Part shown: piece after piece, positions 1 to 7,762 of the stretch
Layout of the letters: each line of letters begins with the position of its first letter
How positions within the stretch are numbered: position 1 is the first letter of the stretch
Source: Deinococcus marmoris
Lineage (GTDB): Bacteria; Deinococcota; Deinococci; Deinococcales; Deinococcaceae
NCBI RefSeq assembly: GCF_001949125.1
Contig: NZ_MSTI01000068.1
Location: forward strand, 62,001 to 126,000
DNA: 64,000 nt
Reading direction: 5' to 3'
The notes under the pieces: generated by a model
What the model saw: only the letters and a program-made list of their open reading frames with translations
What the model was told of the DNA's origin: nothing
Databases searched by the model: none
Made by a program: the position numbers and the translations under genes

Positions 1-610
1 GCCGGTACGGAACCAGCGTGTGTTGCGTCCACACGAAGCCTGCCGCCTGCGCCAGCTCCTGCCACGCCTCCACGGTGCGCTGGGTGTGGTGGCTGGGATC
101 GCGCATGGTCTGGTATTTGTCCATCCACAGTTGTACGGCGGGGGTGGGGCTGATCTGATCAGCGATGACCAGCCGCCCGCCGCCTTTCAGCACGCGAAAC
201 GCCTCGGCCAGAAAGCGGTCCAGATGCAAAAAATGGTGCGGGGCGTGGCGCGACGTGACCAGCGTGAAAGAGGCGTCGGGGAAGGGGATCTCCTCGGCGC
301 TGCCCACCATGAAACTGGCGTTGGTCTGCCCGTCGTCCTGCGCGCGTTGCCGGGCGTGGGCCAGCATCCCCTCGGCCAGATCCAGGCCCACCACTTTCCC
401 CACCTGGGGCGACAGGGCGTGGGCGGTGTTGCCTGTCCCGGTGGCCACGTCCAGCGCGCGGTCCTGCGGCGTGGGCGCGGCGTAGGCTAGCAGCACGGGC
501 AGGCTGGGGCCGTGCCTGTGGACCTCGCTGGCGGCGTACTTTCTGGCGTTGGCGTTGAAATACTCGCGGCTGGCCGAATTGGCATTGTCGGAATTGGTGT
601 TATTTGGCAT
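1..610 (-). CDS. class I SAM-dependent methyltransferase (3' end cut by window)
   Basis: The reverse strand reads from an ATG at 610 to the window edge without a stop, so the C-terminus is missing. Motif I of class I methyltransferases is visible as LDVATGTGNTAHAL at about residues 54-67, followed by an acidic loop (VVGLDLAEGM) and the post-motif SAEEIPFPDASFTLVTSRHA, as in the Methyltransf_11/UbiE-like group. Such enzymes transfer a methyl group from SAM to a small molecule; the substrate cannot be told. The gene diverges from the LysR gene at 682 across 71 bases, so that regulator may control it (inference). No Shine-Dalgarno is obvious before the start. Confidence 0.85.
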   Translation of the reverse strand, partial: MPNNTNSDNANSASREYFNANARKYAASEVHRHGPSLPVLLAYAAPTPQDRALDVATGTGNTAHALSPQVGKVVGLDLAEGMLAHARQRAQDDGQTNASFMVGSAEEIPFPDASFTLVTSRHAPHHFLHLDRFLAEAFRVLKGGGRLVIADQISPTPAVQLWMDKYQTMRDPSHHTQRTVEAWQELAQAAGFVWTQHTLVPYR

Positions 611-667
611 GCCCCGATTGTGCGCGGCCCCGGCCCATGACTTCAAATCATGGCTGCTGCTGGGCGG

Positions 668-673
668 TATAAC
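668..673 (+). promoter_or_regulatory. probable -10 element of the LysR gene at 682
   Basis: TATAAC lies eight bases before the ATG at 682, with no Shine-Dalgarno between. It sits in a 71-base divergent region that could also hold the LysR binding site. Confidence 0.4.
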
Positions 674-681
674 AAGAACTG

Positions 682-1560
682 ATGGCAATGGCAGAGGCGT
701 TCCGGGTGTTCGTGGCGATCTACCGGGCGGGCAGTGTCAGCGGGGCGGCCCGCGAGCGGCACCTGACCCAGCCTGCGGTCAGCGCCCAGTTGGCCGCGCT
801 GGAAACCCGCGTGGGCGAGGCGCTGTTTATCCGCACGCCGCGCGGCGTGACGCCCACCGAACGCGGCAAGCTGCTGTACGCCGCCGTGGCCGACGCGGTG
901 GACCGGCTGGACAACGTGGCCCGTGGCCTGCGCGTGTCGCGCCCCATCCTGGCCGAGACGCCGCTGCGGCTGGGCAGCACGCCGGAATTCCTGCACGGCC
1001 ACGTCCTGCCGCGCCTGAAAGGCTGGGAACAGCCCCTGCATCTCAGCTTCGGCGAGGCGCGCGGCCTGCTGGAGCGCGTGGAGGCCGGAACGCTGGACGC
1101 CGCGCTGGTCAGCGTTGCGGTCCAGGGCCGCGCCCTGAGCGAGCGGGCGCTGGCCGGGGTGCCGTATGTCCTGATCGGCCCGCCCGACTGGCCCGCGCCG
1201 GATGTGCCCCGGGGCGGTCTGGCCGGGTGGCTCAATGCCCGTCCCTGGGTCAGCTCCAGCGTGGAATTGCCCGTGACGCGGCGCTTTTTTCTGGGCGTTC
1301 TGGGCGAGCGGTTCGCGGCCCGGCAGACGGTGGTGGCCCCCGATCTACGCGCGGTGGTGGGCGCGGCAGAGGTGGGGCTGGGGGCCACGCTGGTCCCGCT
1401 GTTCGCCGTTCGGGACGCCCTGGAACGGGGCCGCGTGCGCGAACTGTGGAATGTCCGCCCGCTGATTGCCCCGGAGCGCTGGCGCATGGCCTACCGCGTG
1501 GCCGACGAGGACCGGGCAGACCTGCGGGCGCTGGCCGGACGGCTGGGTCAGGCCGAATAG
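682..1560 (+). CDS. LysR-family transcriptional regulator
   Basis: The 292-residue protein has the usual LTTR length. An N-terminal winged helix-turn-helix covers residues 5-65 (GSVSGAARERHLTQPAVSAQ followed by LETRVGEALFIR), and a periplasmic-binding-like effector domain runs from about residue 90 to the end. LTTRs usually act as tetramers that respond to a small ligand and regulate a divergent neighbour, here the methyltransferase at 1-610 (inference). ATG codons at 682 and 688 are both possible; 682 is chosen for its spacing to a TATAAC -10. A strong hairpin follows the stop. The inducer is unknown. Confidence 0.9.
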   Translation: MAMAEAFRVFVAIYRAGSVSGAARERHLTQPAVSAQLAALETRVGEALFIRTPRGVTPTERGKLLYAAVADAVDRLDNVARGLRVSRPILAETPLRLGSTPEFLHGHVLPRLKGWEQPLHLSFGEARGLLERVEAGTLDAALVSVAVQGRALSERALAGVPYVLIGPPDWPAPDVPRGGLAGWLNARPWVSSSVELPVTRRFFLGVLGERFAARQTVVAPDLRAVVGAAEVGLGATLVPLFAVRDALERGRVRELWNVRPLIAPERWRMAYRVADEDRADLRALAGRLGQAE

Positions 1561-1562
1561 GC

Positions 1563-1598
1563 GAAGTCGCCGTCCTGTTCGTCCAGGACGGCGACTTC
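1563..1598. terminator. bidirectional hairpin between convergent genes
   Basis: A perfect 15-bp stem (GAAGTCGCCGTCCTG paired with CAGGACGGCGACTTC) has a 6-base loop. It lies between the LysR stop at 1560 and the cytochrome c stop at 1612, and can serve both strands. It has no clear U-tract. Confidence 0.8.
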
Positions 1599-1611
1599 AA
1601 GGATAGGAAGA

Positions 1612-2355
1612 TCAGTTCAGGGTTTTGATGTGGGCCAGCACGTCGGCGATCTGGGTGTCGCTGAGCTGGGCGTCGGCGAAGCGGGGCATCACGGCGCTCA
1701 GTTCACGGCCCGTAGGGATTTTCCCCTCGCGCAGGGTGGTGGTGAACTGGGCCAGCGTCCAGCCCTTGGGACCGTCGCTAGTCAGCAGGTTTGCGCCGAT
1801 GCCGCCGCCGCCGCCCGCACCGTGGCACCCCGCGCAGTTGCTGGCGAAGATGGTGGTGCCCGCCGCAGCGTCACCCTCGGCGGCGTTGGGGGTGGGCGCG
1901 GCGTCTGCCGTGCCGCCCGCAGCCACCGGTTCCGCCGCCCCGTTGGTGTCCTGCTGGGCCGGGTCGCCAGTGGTATTTTCTGCCACGGCGGGAGACTGCG
2001 CGGCGGGCAAGGTTCCGCCGCTGCTCTGGTTGTCGGTGGGGGTTTCGGTGGTGGGGGCGTTGGTGTCGGCGGTTCCTGTGGTGCCAGACATTTCCGGTGT
2101 GGCCGCAGCGTCTGCGGGAGTGCCAGCGGCCATGCTGCCTGATCCTGCCGTGGCCGAGCCGCCGGGGGCAGTAGCGGTACTCTGCGCGGCGGCGGTGGGC
2201 GCTTTGGCGGTCTCGCCGGGGGCGGCCATCAGCCGGGGGGTGGCGATCAGCAGGGTGATCCCCAGGACCGCGCCCAGGGTCACGCCCGCCATCCAGGAAG
2301 CCAGACTGCCCTCGACCCAGGGGTCACGGCGGCGCTTGGGGTGCGTTCGGTTCAT
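1612..2355 (-). CDS. membrane-anchored c-type cytochrome
   Basis: The 247-residue protein has a basic N-terminus (KRRR), one transmembrane segment at about residues 22-43 and a low-complexity Ala/Thr/Pro/Gly linker of more than 100 residues. It ends in a single class I cytochrome c domain with CAGCH at residues 174-178 and a likely distal Met ligand in SAVMPRF. The haem domain would sit outside the membrane on a flexible tether and pass electrons between respiratory partners (family knowledge). The start at 2355 is preferred over an in-frame ATG at 2367, because that upstream ATG lies inside a TATGCT -10 hexamer seven bases before 2355. The redox partners are not visible in the window. Confidence 0.88.
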   Translation of the reverse strand: MNRTHPKRRRDPWVEGSLASWMAGVTLGAVLGITLLIATPRLMAAPGETAKAPTAAAQSTATAPGGSATAGSGSMAAGTPADAAATPEMSGTTGTADTNAPTTETPTDNQSSGGTLPAAQSPAVAENTTGDPAQQDTNGAAEPVAAGGTADAAPTPNAAEGDAAAGTTIFASNCAGCHGAGGGGGIGANLLTSDGPKGWTLAQFTTTLREGKIPTGRELSAVMPRFADAQLSDTQIADVLAHIKTLN

Positions 2356-2362
2356 GGCCCCC

Positions 2363-2368
2363 AGCATA
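2363..2368 (-). promoter_or_regulatory. leaderless -10 (TATGCT) of the cytochrome c gene
   Basis: TATGCT is read on the minus strand seven bases before the ATG at 2355. This decides the start in favour of the shorter form. Confidence 0.5.
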
Positions 2369-2528
2369 CGCTGGGAGGACCGGGACGTGCCGCCCCCAGC
2401 TCTTTTATACGGCCTTTAAGCAGGTGTCCAGAGAACAGATTGCGGGCTGGGCGGCGTCCTCGTCTGCCGCATTCCCTGGTCCAGCGGGCATGCTGCTGGG
2501 GGCAAGTTCCCCCGCATCGCTGTTGCCG

Positions 2529-2915
2529 CTAGAACAGTGCCTCGGGTGGGGCGTCACGGTCTTCCTCGGGCCACCACTGGCGCGCGGACAGATCGCAGCG
2601 CCCGGAGGCGTCGAAGGGCACGCCCTCGGCCCTCAGCAGGCGCTCCTGAAGATCGCCGAAGCCCAGCTTGTGGGTGCTGACGCGGCCCTGCGCGTTGATC
2701 ACCCGCTGCCACGGCAGATCGGCCCCCTCCCCGTCCTGGCCGCCCATCAGGCCGTTCATGACGTGGCCCGCCTGCCGCGCCGCGCCGGGATGCCCGGCCA
2801 GCAGGGCCAGTTGGCCGTAGGTCATGACCCGGCCCGGCGGAATGCGCGCCACCAGGGCCAGAATCCGCGCCTGAAACTCGCCAGAGACCTCGGTGGTCCC
2901 CGGTTCTGCGGGCAT
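2529..2915 (-). CDS. alkyltransferase-like protein (MGMT family, Cys replaced by Trp)
   Basis: This 128-residue protein consists of the MGMT DNA-binding domain only (IPPGRVMTYGQLALLAGHPGAAR, with the helix-turn-helix and arginine finger). The active-site motif PCHRV of O6-methylguanine methyltransferases reads PWQRV here, near residue 70. The methyl-accepting cysteine is therefore missing, as in ATL proteins, which bind O6-alkylguanine and hand the lesion to nucleotide excision repair (established for the ATL family). His is also replaced, by Gln. Its ATG directly abuts the stop codon of the amidase gene at 2916, so the two are probably co-transcribed and translationally coupled. The direct DNA-repair role is inferred from the family. 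Confidence 0.88.
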   Translation of the reverse strand: MPAEPGTTEVSGEFQARILALVARIPPGRVMTYGQLALLAGHPGAARQAGHVMNGLMGGQDGEGADLPWQRVINAQGRVSTHKLGFGDLQERLLRAEGVPFDASGRCDLSARQWWPEEDRDAPPEALF

Positions 2916-4778
2916 CTACTTGCCCGCGCCGCCCACCGCGCCGCCGTCCACAATGCCCGACACCAGCGCCTCGCGGATGCCCTCTGCGATGCCCAGCGCC
3001 ACGCGGTCCCGGTAATTGGTGTCCTGCAAATTCAGGCCATCGACGGGATGGCTGGTGTAGCCGATCTCGATCAGCGCGGCGGGAATGCGGCTGTTGCGCA
3101 GCACCGCCAGCGACTGGCTGTTCTTGAGGCCCTGCGAGAACGCCCCGGTTTCGTTGATCACGTTGGTCTGGAGCAGCGCCGCCAGACTGCTGGACAGCGG
3201 ATGGTTGGGGTTCCACCATGTCTCGATACCGTAGCCGCGCAGGGCGTTGCGGGCGTCCATCGCATTGGCATGGATGCTCACGAACAGTTGCGTGCCGGGG
3301 GTGCCCATTTTAGCGCGCATGGTCAGATCGGTATTCTTGTCGGCATTCAGCGCGCCGTCCCGGTCACGGGTCAGGACCACGTCTACGCCCGCAGCCCGCA
3401 GCAGCGTGGCCACGCGCAGGGCCACGTCCAGCACCACTTCCTTCTCGATCACCGCCCCCACCGCGCCGGGGTCCTTGCCGCCGTGGCCGGGATCGATCAC
3501 CACGCGCGGGCGCGTGTAACTGGCACTCAGGGCCAGAATTGCCATGCCGCGCGCCGCCGGGATGGCGGGCACGGCAGCCAGCAGTTTCTGCTGGGGCAGC
3601 AGCGGCGTCAGATCGGCCAGCGCGGGCGACAGGTCGATGGCCAGCCGCGACAGGTCTCCGCTGGCGGGCGGCAGCAACTGGGCACGCCAGCCGCTGCGGG
3701 CAGTGGTGGGCGCGGCGGTCAGCAGCGTGAAGACAGCGCCGCTCAGCGTCGATTCGGCCCGCCAGGAGCGCAGTTCCGGGCTGATGTTCTGGGCCACCTG
3801 CGGGGTCACGCTGACGCCGCTGAGTTCCACGCGCAGGCCGATGCCCCCCGGCACGATCCGGTAGGTGGTCCCCGGCGGCAGGTCCAGCACCACCCGCGTC
3901 TGCCCCGGATTCTTGCCGATGCGCGGCGGCGTCAGCAGGGTGCCCCTGGCCGTGCCCGGTACCTGACCGCTCAGGGCGCTGGGGGTTTCGGGATTTGCGC
4001 CGGGCAGGGCGGGCGCGGGCGGCAGTGGGCCACCGGGCGCAGGCGTGACATCGTCGCCGGGCGGGGTGGCCTGGACTGGAGTGGCCTGCGTTGGAGTGGC
4101 CTGCGCCGGGACGGTGCGCGGCACCGAGAGGGCCACCGGAGGAGTCAGTTTGAGGCTTGCGGCCACCGGGACTGGGGGAGGAGCCGCCGGAATTGCCGCC
4201 GAGGGCGCGCTGCCCTGTGCCACCGTGCGGACCTGTTTGCCCAGTTCTGCGCTGGCCCCACCCGTCAGGGACGCGCCGAAGTCCAGAATTAGCACCCGCC
4301 CGCCTGTACCGATGGTGGTTTCCGTGGCCTGCCATCCGCCAGTCAGCGATAGCGGATAGGGCGTGATCAGCGTGGCCTGCCCGCCCCCGGCGCGGTACTC
4401 GTTGACGCTGTCGCCCAGCTTGCCGGACACGGTGGGGATCACCCGCGCGCCCTGGATATCCAGCCGCAGCCCGGTGAAGGTGGGGGTCAGGGTGTAGCTG
4501 ACGCCAGTGGGCAGATCAAAGACCACGCGCGTAATGCTGCCGTTCTGGCTGGAACGGGGCGACCCGAAAGCGGCGTCCTGAACGCCTGTCAGGTTGATGG
4601 GGGCCGGAGCCGCGCCGGGCGTGCCCTGCAACACGGGCGCGGCCTGCGCCGGAACCTCGCGCATGAAGGGGTCGCTACCCTGCGCCAGATTTGATTGCGC
4701 CAGATTCGTTTGTGCCAGACCGGTTCCAGCGACCCCTAGAAGCAGGGCAGATGAGAAAAGAATAATCTTCTGCTTCAT
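2916..4778 (-). CDS. secreted N-acetylmuramoyl-L-alanine amidase with AMIN domains
   Basis: The 620-residue protein begins with a signal peptide (MKQKIILFSSALLLGVAG...AQ) and a short NLAQ repeat. Two AMIN-like beta regions follow (about residues 50-160 and 280-375), separated by a Pro/Ala/Thr-rich linker, and a C-terminal Amidase_3 domain runs from about residue 425. The zinc ligands are in VVIDPGHGGKDPGA and VSIHANA, and the catalytic Glu in LIEIGYTS. It cleaves the stem peptide from peptidoglycan during growth or division (family role). I chose the ATG at 4778, behind GGGAAG, instead of the GTG at 4790. It is longer than typical AmiC because of the duplicated AMIN and linker. A second, shorter amidase is at 31523. 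Confidence 0.92.
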   Translation of the reverse strand: MKQKIILFSSALLLGVAGTGLAQTNLAQSNLAQGSDPFMREVPAQAAPVLQGTPGAAPAPINLTGVQDAAFGSPRSSQNGSITRVVFDLPTGVSYTLTPTFTGLRLDIQGARVIPTVSGKLGDSVNEYRAGGGQATLITPYPLSLTGGWQATETTIGTGGRVLILDFGASLTGGASAELGKQVRTVAQGSAPSAAIPAAPPPVPVAASLKLTPPVALSVPRTVPAQATPTQATPVQATPPGDDVTPAPGGPLPPAPALPGANPETPSALSGQVPGTARGTLLTPPRIGKNPGQTRVVLDLPPGTTYRIVPGGIGLRVELSGVSVTPQVAQNISPELRSWRAESTLSGAVFTLLTAAPTTARSGWRAQLLPPASGDLSRLAIDLSPALADLTPLLPQQKLLAAVPAIPAARGMAILALSASYTRPRVVIDPGHGGKDPGAVGAVIEKEVVLDVALRVATLLRAAGVDVVLTRDRDGALNADKNTDLTMRAKMGTPGTQLFVSIHANAMDARNALRGYGIETWWNPNHPLSSSLAALLQTNVINETGAFSQGLKNSQSLAVLRNSRIPAALIEIGYTSHPVDGLNLQDTNYRDRVALGIAEGIREALVSGIVDGGAVGGAGK

Positions 4779-4831
4779 GATGCTTCCCACTATTCAATGT
4801 TTCAGGTGAGAAAGGACGCTCTGGCACTCAT

Positions 4832-4887
4832 AAAACGCAGATGACCCTGGGCGTGAAAAATCTCATGGGTGTCCCATCTGGCGTTTT
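4832..4887 (-). terminator. imperfect hairpin with T-runs
   Basis: AAAACGCAGATG and CATCTGGCGTTTT pair with one bulged base across about 31 bases. It lies downstream of the minus-strand gene ending at 4889 and ends in TTTT on that strand. Confidence 0.4.
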
Positions 4888-4888
4888 T

Positions 4889-5776
4889 TTAGGGTGTGAC
4901 GGGCGCGTCGAATGTCGTGGCCCCCTCCGAGAACAGCCGATTCCAGGTGTCGCGGTCCACCACTCCGGTGATAGGCAGCCCAGCCGCCCTCTGAAAAACG
5001 CGCACGGTCTGCGTGGTTGCCGGGCCATACCAGCCGTCGCCCTGCCCGGCGCGCTGCGGGCGCATCAGCGCGATCAGGCGGTTCTGCACCGCCAGCACGT
5101 CGGGGCCATGAAGCCTGTTGTTCTGCAAGGTCAGCGTGCGGCCAAATGGCAAGGGCGCGAGGTCTGGTGTGGCCGGGGGAACAGCCGGGGCGGTGGGCGC
5201 TGGGGTGGCTGTCTGCATCTGGGCTGGCAGGCTGGCCTCTGCCGTAGGGGACGGCACGGGCACGGTGGTGACTGGAGGGGCGGGCGTCAGGATCACGCCG
5301 CCGATCCGGGTGGCCCCGGCGGGCGCGTCCCCGGATGGACCTGTTTCAGTCTGCGTGGCCTGTGCCTGCGTAACCTGTGTCTGCGCGGATTCACCCTGGG
5401 CGGGTGGCAGGTCCAGGTACACCAGGGTCTGGGTCCGTCCGTCCGGGTCTGGCTGGAGGCGCAGGTAGACGTACCCGCCCGCCGTCTTCAGCCAGTTGTA
5501 GACGCTGCGCTGCTCGTCGCGGCTGCGCCACACGCTGTACAGATCGTCTGGCAGCGCCGCATTCAGTTTCAGGCGCGCGTCTTCCACACCGTCTGATACG
5601 CCCACACACTGCTTTTCTGGCAGGCCGATTCCGGCAAAACTGGAGGGGCAATCCCGCAGCACGCCGCCCAGCGTCTGTGCCGTCTGGAGGGCTGCCGCTT
5701 TCAGGTCTGCCCCACCCGGCGCGGCTCCGGCAGTGGCGGTCAGCAGGGCGAAAGCCAGGGCGTGGACGCGCTTCAT
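4889..5776 (-). CDS. secreted peptidoglycan-binding-domain protein
   Basis: The 295-residue protein starts with a signal peptide ([18 protein letters not shown]). An uncharacterised N-terminal region of about 110 residues with two cysteines follows, then a Pro/Ala/Thr-rich linker. The C-terminal PG_binding_1 module covers about residues 222-285 ([46 protein letters not shown]). The module anchors proteins to cell-wall glycan or peptide (family knowledge). No catalytic domain is recognisable. It lies just upstream of the amidase on the same strand, separated by about 110 bases with a possible terminator, so the two may share a wall function without being one transcript. Confidence 0.85.
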   Translation of the reverse strand: MKRVHALAFALLTATAGAAPGGADLKAAALQTAQTLGGVLRDCPSSFAGIGLPEKQCVGVSDGVEDARLKLNAALPDDLYSVWRSRDEQRSVYNWLKTAGGYVYLRLQPDPDGRTQTLVYLDLPPAQGESAQTQVTQAQATQTETGPSGDAPAGATRIGGVILTPAPPVTTVPVPSPTAEASLPAQMQTATPAPTAPAVPPATPDLAPLPFGRTLTLQNNRLHGPDVLAVQNRLIALMRPQRAGQGDGWYGPATTQTVRVFQRAAGLPITGVVDRDTWNRLFSEGATTFDAPVTP

Positions 5777-5898
5777 GCCTGTAGTCCTAGCACGCGGGGG
5801 CTGACGGTGGCTGAGTGCCGTGCTGACCTCTGGTTGATCGGACGCCCTTTCAGCCCCGGACCTCGCGCGCTGAAAGCCACGGGTTCAGACTGGGCGGC

Positions 5899-6570
5899 AT
5901 GACGATTGCTCAGGAAGAAACGCGGCGAATCGGTGACGTTCCAGCCGCCCGTGCCCTGCGTCAGAACATCGCTTTTCTGGGCCTGTTCACACAGCCGCGT
6001 TCGCCCAGTGAAATTGCGGCGTCGGCGGGCATGGCGGCCAATCTGGCACACCACCACGCCCGCAAACTGGAGGGTCTGGGCCTGTTGCTGGAGGTGAAGC
6101 GCGAGGGGGGCAAGGTGTTCTACCAACTGGCGGCGCGGGAGTTCCGGGTGCCCAGCGATCTGCTGCCGCCAGAGGACGCCCAAGGCAACGGCACGGCGGA
6201 CCTGCGGGAACTGAGCGAGGGCTTTCTGCGCGCCTACGGGCGCTCCTGGGCACGGATGCACGAGGGCGAGGAAGACGTGTACGGCTTCGGCTCAGGCGAG
6301 GGTCCAGTCTTGCTGCCACCCCCGCCCGACAGCGCCGGTCTGGAGGCCCACCCCACCCATCTGGACTCGCTGACGCTGCGCCTCTCGCCCGAACGGTATC
6401 AGCGGCTGGCCCGCGCCCTCAGCGCCCTGCTGGCCGAGGCCCATGCCGAGGGCCACAGCGCCTCGGGGGCGCACTGCACCCTGGCGGTCCTGGCCTTCAG
6501 GGACGAGACGAAAACGGACGGCAACCAGCTTTCCCGCAGCACCAACAGCTTTCTGGGAGCAGAGTTTTAG
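5899..6570 (+). CDS. winged helix-turn-helix regulator (ArsR/HTH_20-like)
   Basis: This 223-residue protein has an N-terminal winged HTH at about residues 18-80 (LGLFTQPRSPSEIAASAGMAANLAHHHARKLEGLGLLLEVKREGGKVFYQL). That is the ArsR-like pattern in which the recognition helix is followed by a beta wing. The C-terminal half (residues 95-200) resembles the effector or dimerisation part of other HTH_20 proteins, and I cannot assign a ligand. It diverges from the peptidoglycan-binding gene across 122 bases. CAGACT seven bases before the ATG is a weak -10 candidate, and no Shine-Dalgarno is seen. The stop lies two bases from the stop of the convergent TAXI gene. Confidence 0.8.
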   Translation: MTIAQEETRRIGDVPAARALRQNIAFLGLFTQPRSPSEIAASAGMAANLAHHHARKLEGLGLLLEVKREGGKVFYQLAAREFRVPSDLLPPEDAQGNGTADLRELSEGFLRAYGRSWARMHEGEEDVYGFGSGEGPVLLPPPPDSAGLEAHPTHLDSLTLRLSPERYQRLARALSALLAEAHAEGHSASGAHCTLAVLAFRDETKTDGNQLSRSTNSFLGAEF

Positions 6571-6572
6571 CT

Positions 6573-7454
6573 CTACTTGTACTCCGACCACGGCCACGTC
6601 TTGAAGGTCACCTGCTGCCATTTGGGGTGCATGCCCTCGTCTTCCTGAAGGTTGACCAGCTTGCCCACGGCGCATTTCTTGTAGGCCAGCAACTTCTCTT
6701 TCTTGTCGGGGGTCTTGAAGTCGCGCGTGACCAGCACGCTCTGCACGGCCACTGTCGGCACGCTGGAGACGCTCAGGTTGGGATACCGCAGCTTGGCGGC
6801 GGTGTAGATGCCGTTCAGCGGCGGGCTAAACGGCACCGGGACCAGTTGCACGCCGCTCAGCTCCTTGACCCAGGGGGCGGGCTGACCGATCACCGCCAGC
6901 ACGGCGTCCACCTGCCCGGCGTTCAGCGCGGCAAAGGCGGCAGGCTGGTCCTTGACGGGTACGATGCTGTACGGCACCGCCAGTTTGGCGCTCAGTACCT
7001 TGGCGGTGATCACGCTGCCGCCCCAGGCCGCCACGCGCTTGTTTTTCAGGTCACCAAAAGTTTGCACGCCAGTCACGGTGGTCTTGCCCAGAAAACTCTT
7101 GCTGGTCACGGGCGGTTTGGCAAATAGATGAATTTCCTCGTCGTACAGAGGCAGCAGCGCCTTGATGCTTGCCATGCGCGGGTCCTGATCGATCTGCTCT
7201 CTGGCCTTGAGGACATCACTTTGCACGAAGGCCAGTGAGACCTCGTTGTTCATCAGCAGATCGATGTTGTCCAGGCTGCCGCCCGTGCCGCGTTCTTTGA
7301 GATACGCACTCTGGGCGCAGACCTGCCCGATGTTCCTGAACATGGCGCTGTAGGTTCCGGTGGGGCTGCCGGTGGCGACGTTGAACGAGATGGGATCGGC
7401 GGCGTGGGCAAGGCCGAGGGTGGACAGCAGGAGCAGGCTCAGAACGCGGGTCAT
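6573..7454 (-). CDS. TAXI-family solute-binding protein
   Basis: The 293-residue secreted protein has a signal peptide (MTRVLSLLLLSTLGLAHA) and the TAXI-type start of the mature chain (FNVATGSPTGTYSAMFRNIGQVC), with the later TAXI-like stretch VQSDVLKAREQI. TAXI proteins are the binding subunits of TRAP secondary transporters and capture small acids such as dicarboxylates or glutamate (family knowledge). A clear Shine-Dalgarno (GGAGG) precedes the ATG. No TRAP membrane subunit is encoded nearby. The partner is therefore elsewhere, or the protein acts as a sensor. The downstream neighbour on the same strand is none; upstream are two small membrane proteins. Confidence 0.85.
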   Translation of the reverse strand: MTRVLSLLLLSTLGLAHAADPISFNVATGSPTGTYSAMFRNIGQVCAQSAYLKERGTGGSLDNIDLLMNNEVSLAFVQSDVLKAREQIDQDPRMASIKALLPLYDEEIHLFAKPPVTSKSFLGKTTVTGVQTFGDLKNKRVAAWGGSVITAKVLSAKLAVPYSIVPVKDQPAAFAALNAGQVDAVLAVIGQPAPWVKELSGVQLVPVPFSPPLNGIYTAAKLRYPNLSVSSVPTVAVQSVLVTRDFKTPDKKEKLLAYKKCAVGKLVNLQEDEGMHPKWQQVTFKTWPWSEYK

Positions 7455-7477
7455 GGTGGACCTCCAGAGAAAGGGGT

Positions 7478-7762
7478 TTATTTCAGCTCGCCGTAGCCGT
7501 CCCCGTTGGTGGTGGCTGGAGGCGTGGCCGGAGTGACTGGCGCGGTGGGTTGCGCGGGTCTGGGCAGTGTTGGACTAGATGGTGTTGGATTGGATGGTAT
7601 GGACACCGTGCTTCCACCGCCGAAAAATCCCTGCTGATCCAGGTACACGGCGGCGGCGCACAGCAGCAGGATGGCGGCCAGCACGGCAGTCAGGATGCGG
7701 GCGCGGGTCACCTGGGCATCCTCATCATCCGGCGGTTCCCCGTGCATGGCCTGACTGTGCAT
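7478..7762 (-). CDS. small single-pass membrane protein, unknown function
   Basis: The protein of about 94 residues has a Met/Gln/His repeat start, an acidic patch (DDEDAQ) and one transmembrane helix (ILTAVLAAILLLCAAAVYL). A Ser/Pro/Thr-rich tail follows, ending in GDGYGELK. I recognise no family. Three starts are possible, each supplied by a copy of a 15-base direct repeat: GTG 7777, ATG 7762 and ATG 7747. The first ATG is used here. The start region overlaps the 3' end of the upstream gene (stop at 7725) by up to 53 bases, so the two genes are probably translationally coupled. Confidence 0.6.
   Translation of the reverse strand: MHSQAMHGEPPDDEDAQVTRARILTAVLAAILLLCAAAVYLDQQGFFGGGSTVSIPSNPTPSSPTLPRPAQPTAPVTPATPPATTNGDGYGELK

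Noticed and set aside
2424..4292. 622-codon frame antisense to the AMIN amidase
   Set aside because: It is a shadow of the amidase and ATL genes, with no promoter or domain.
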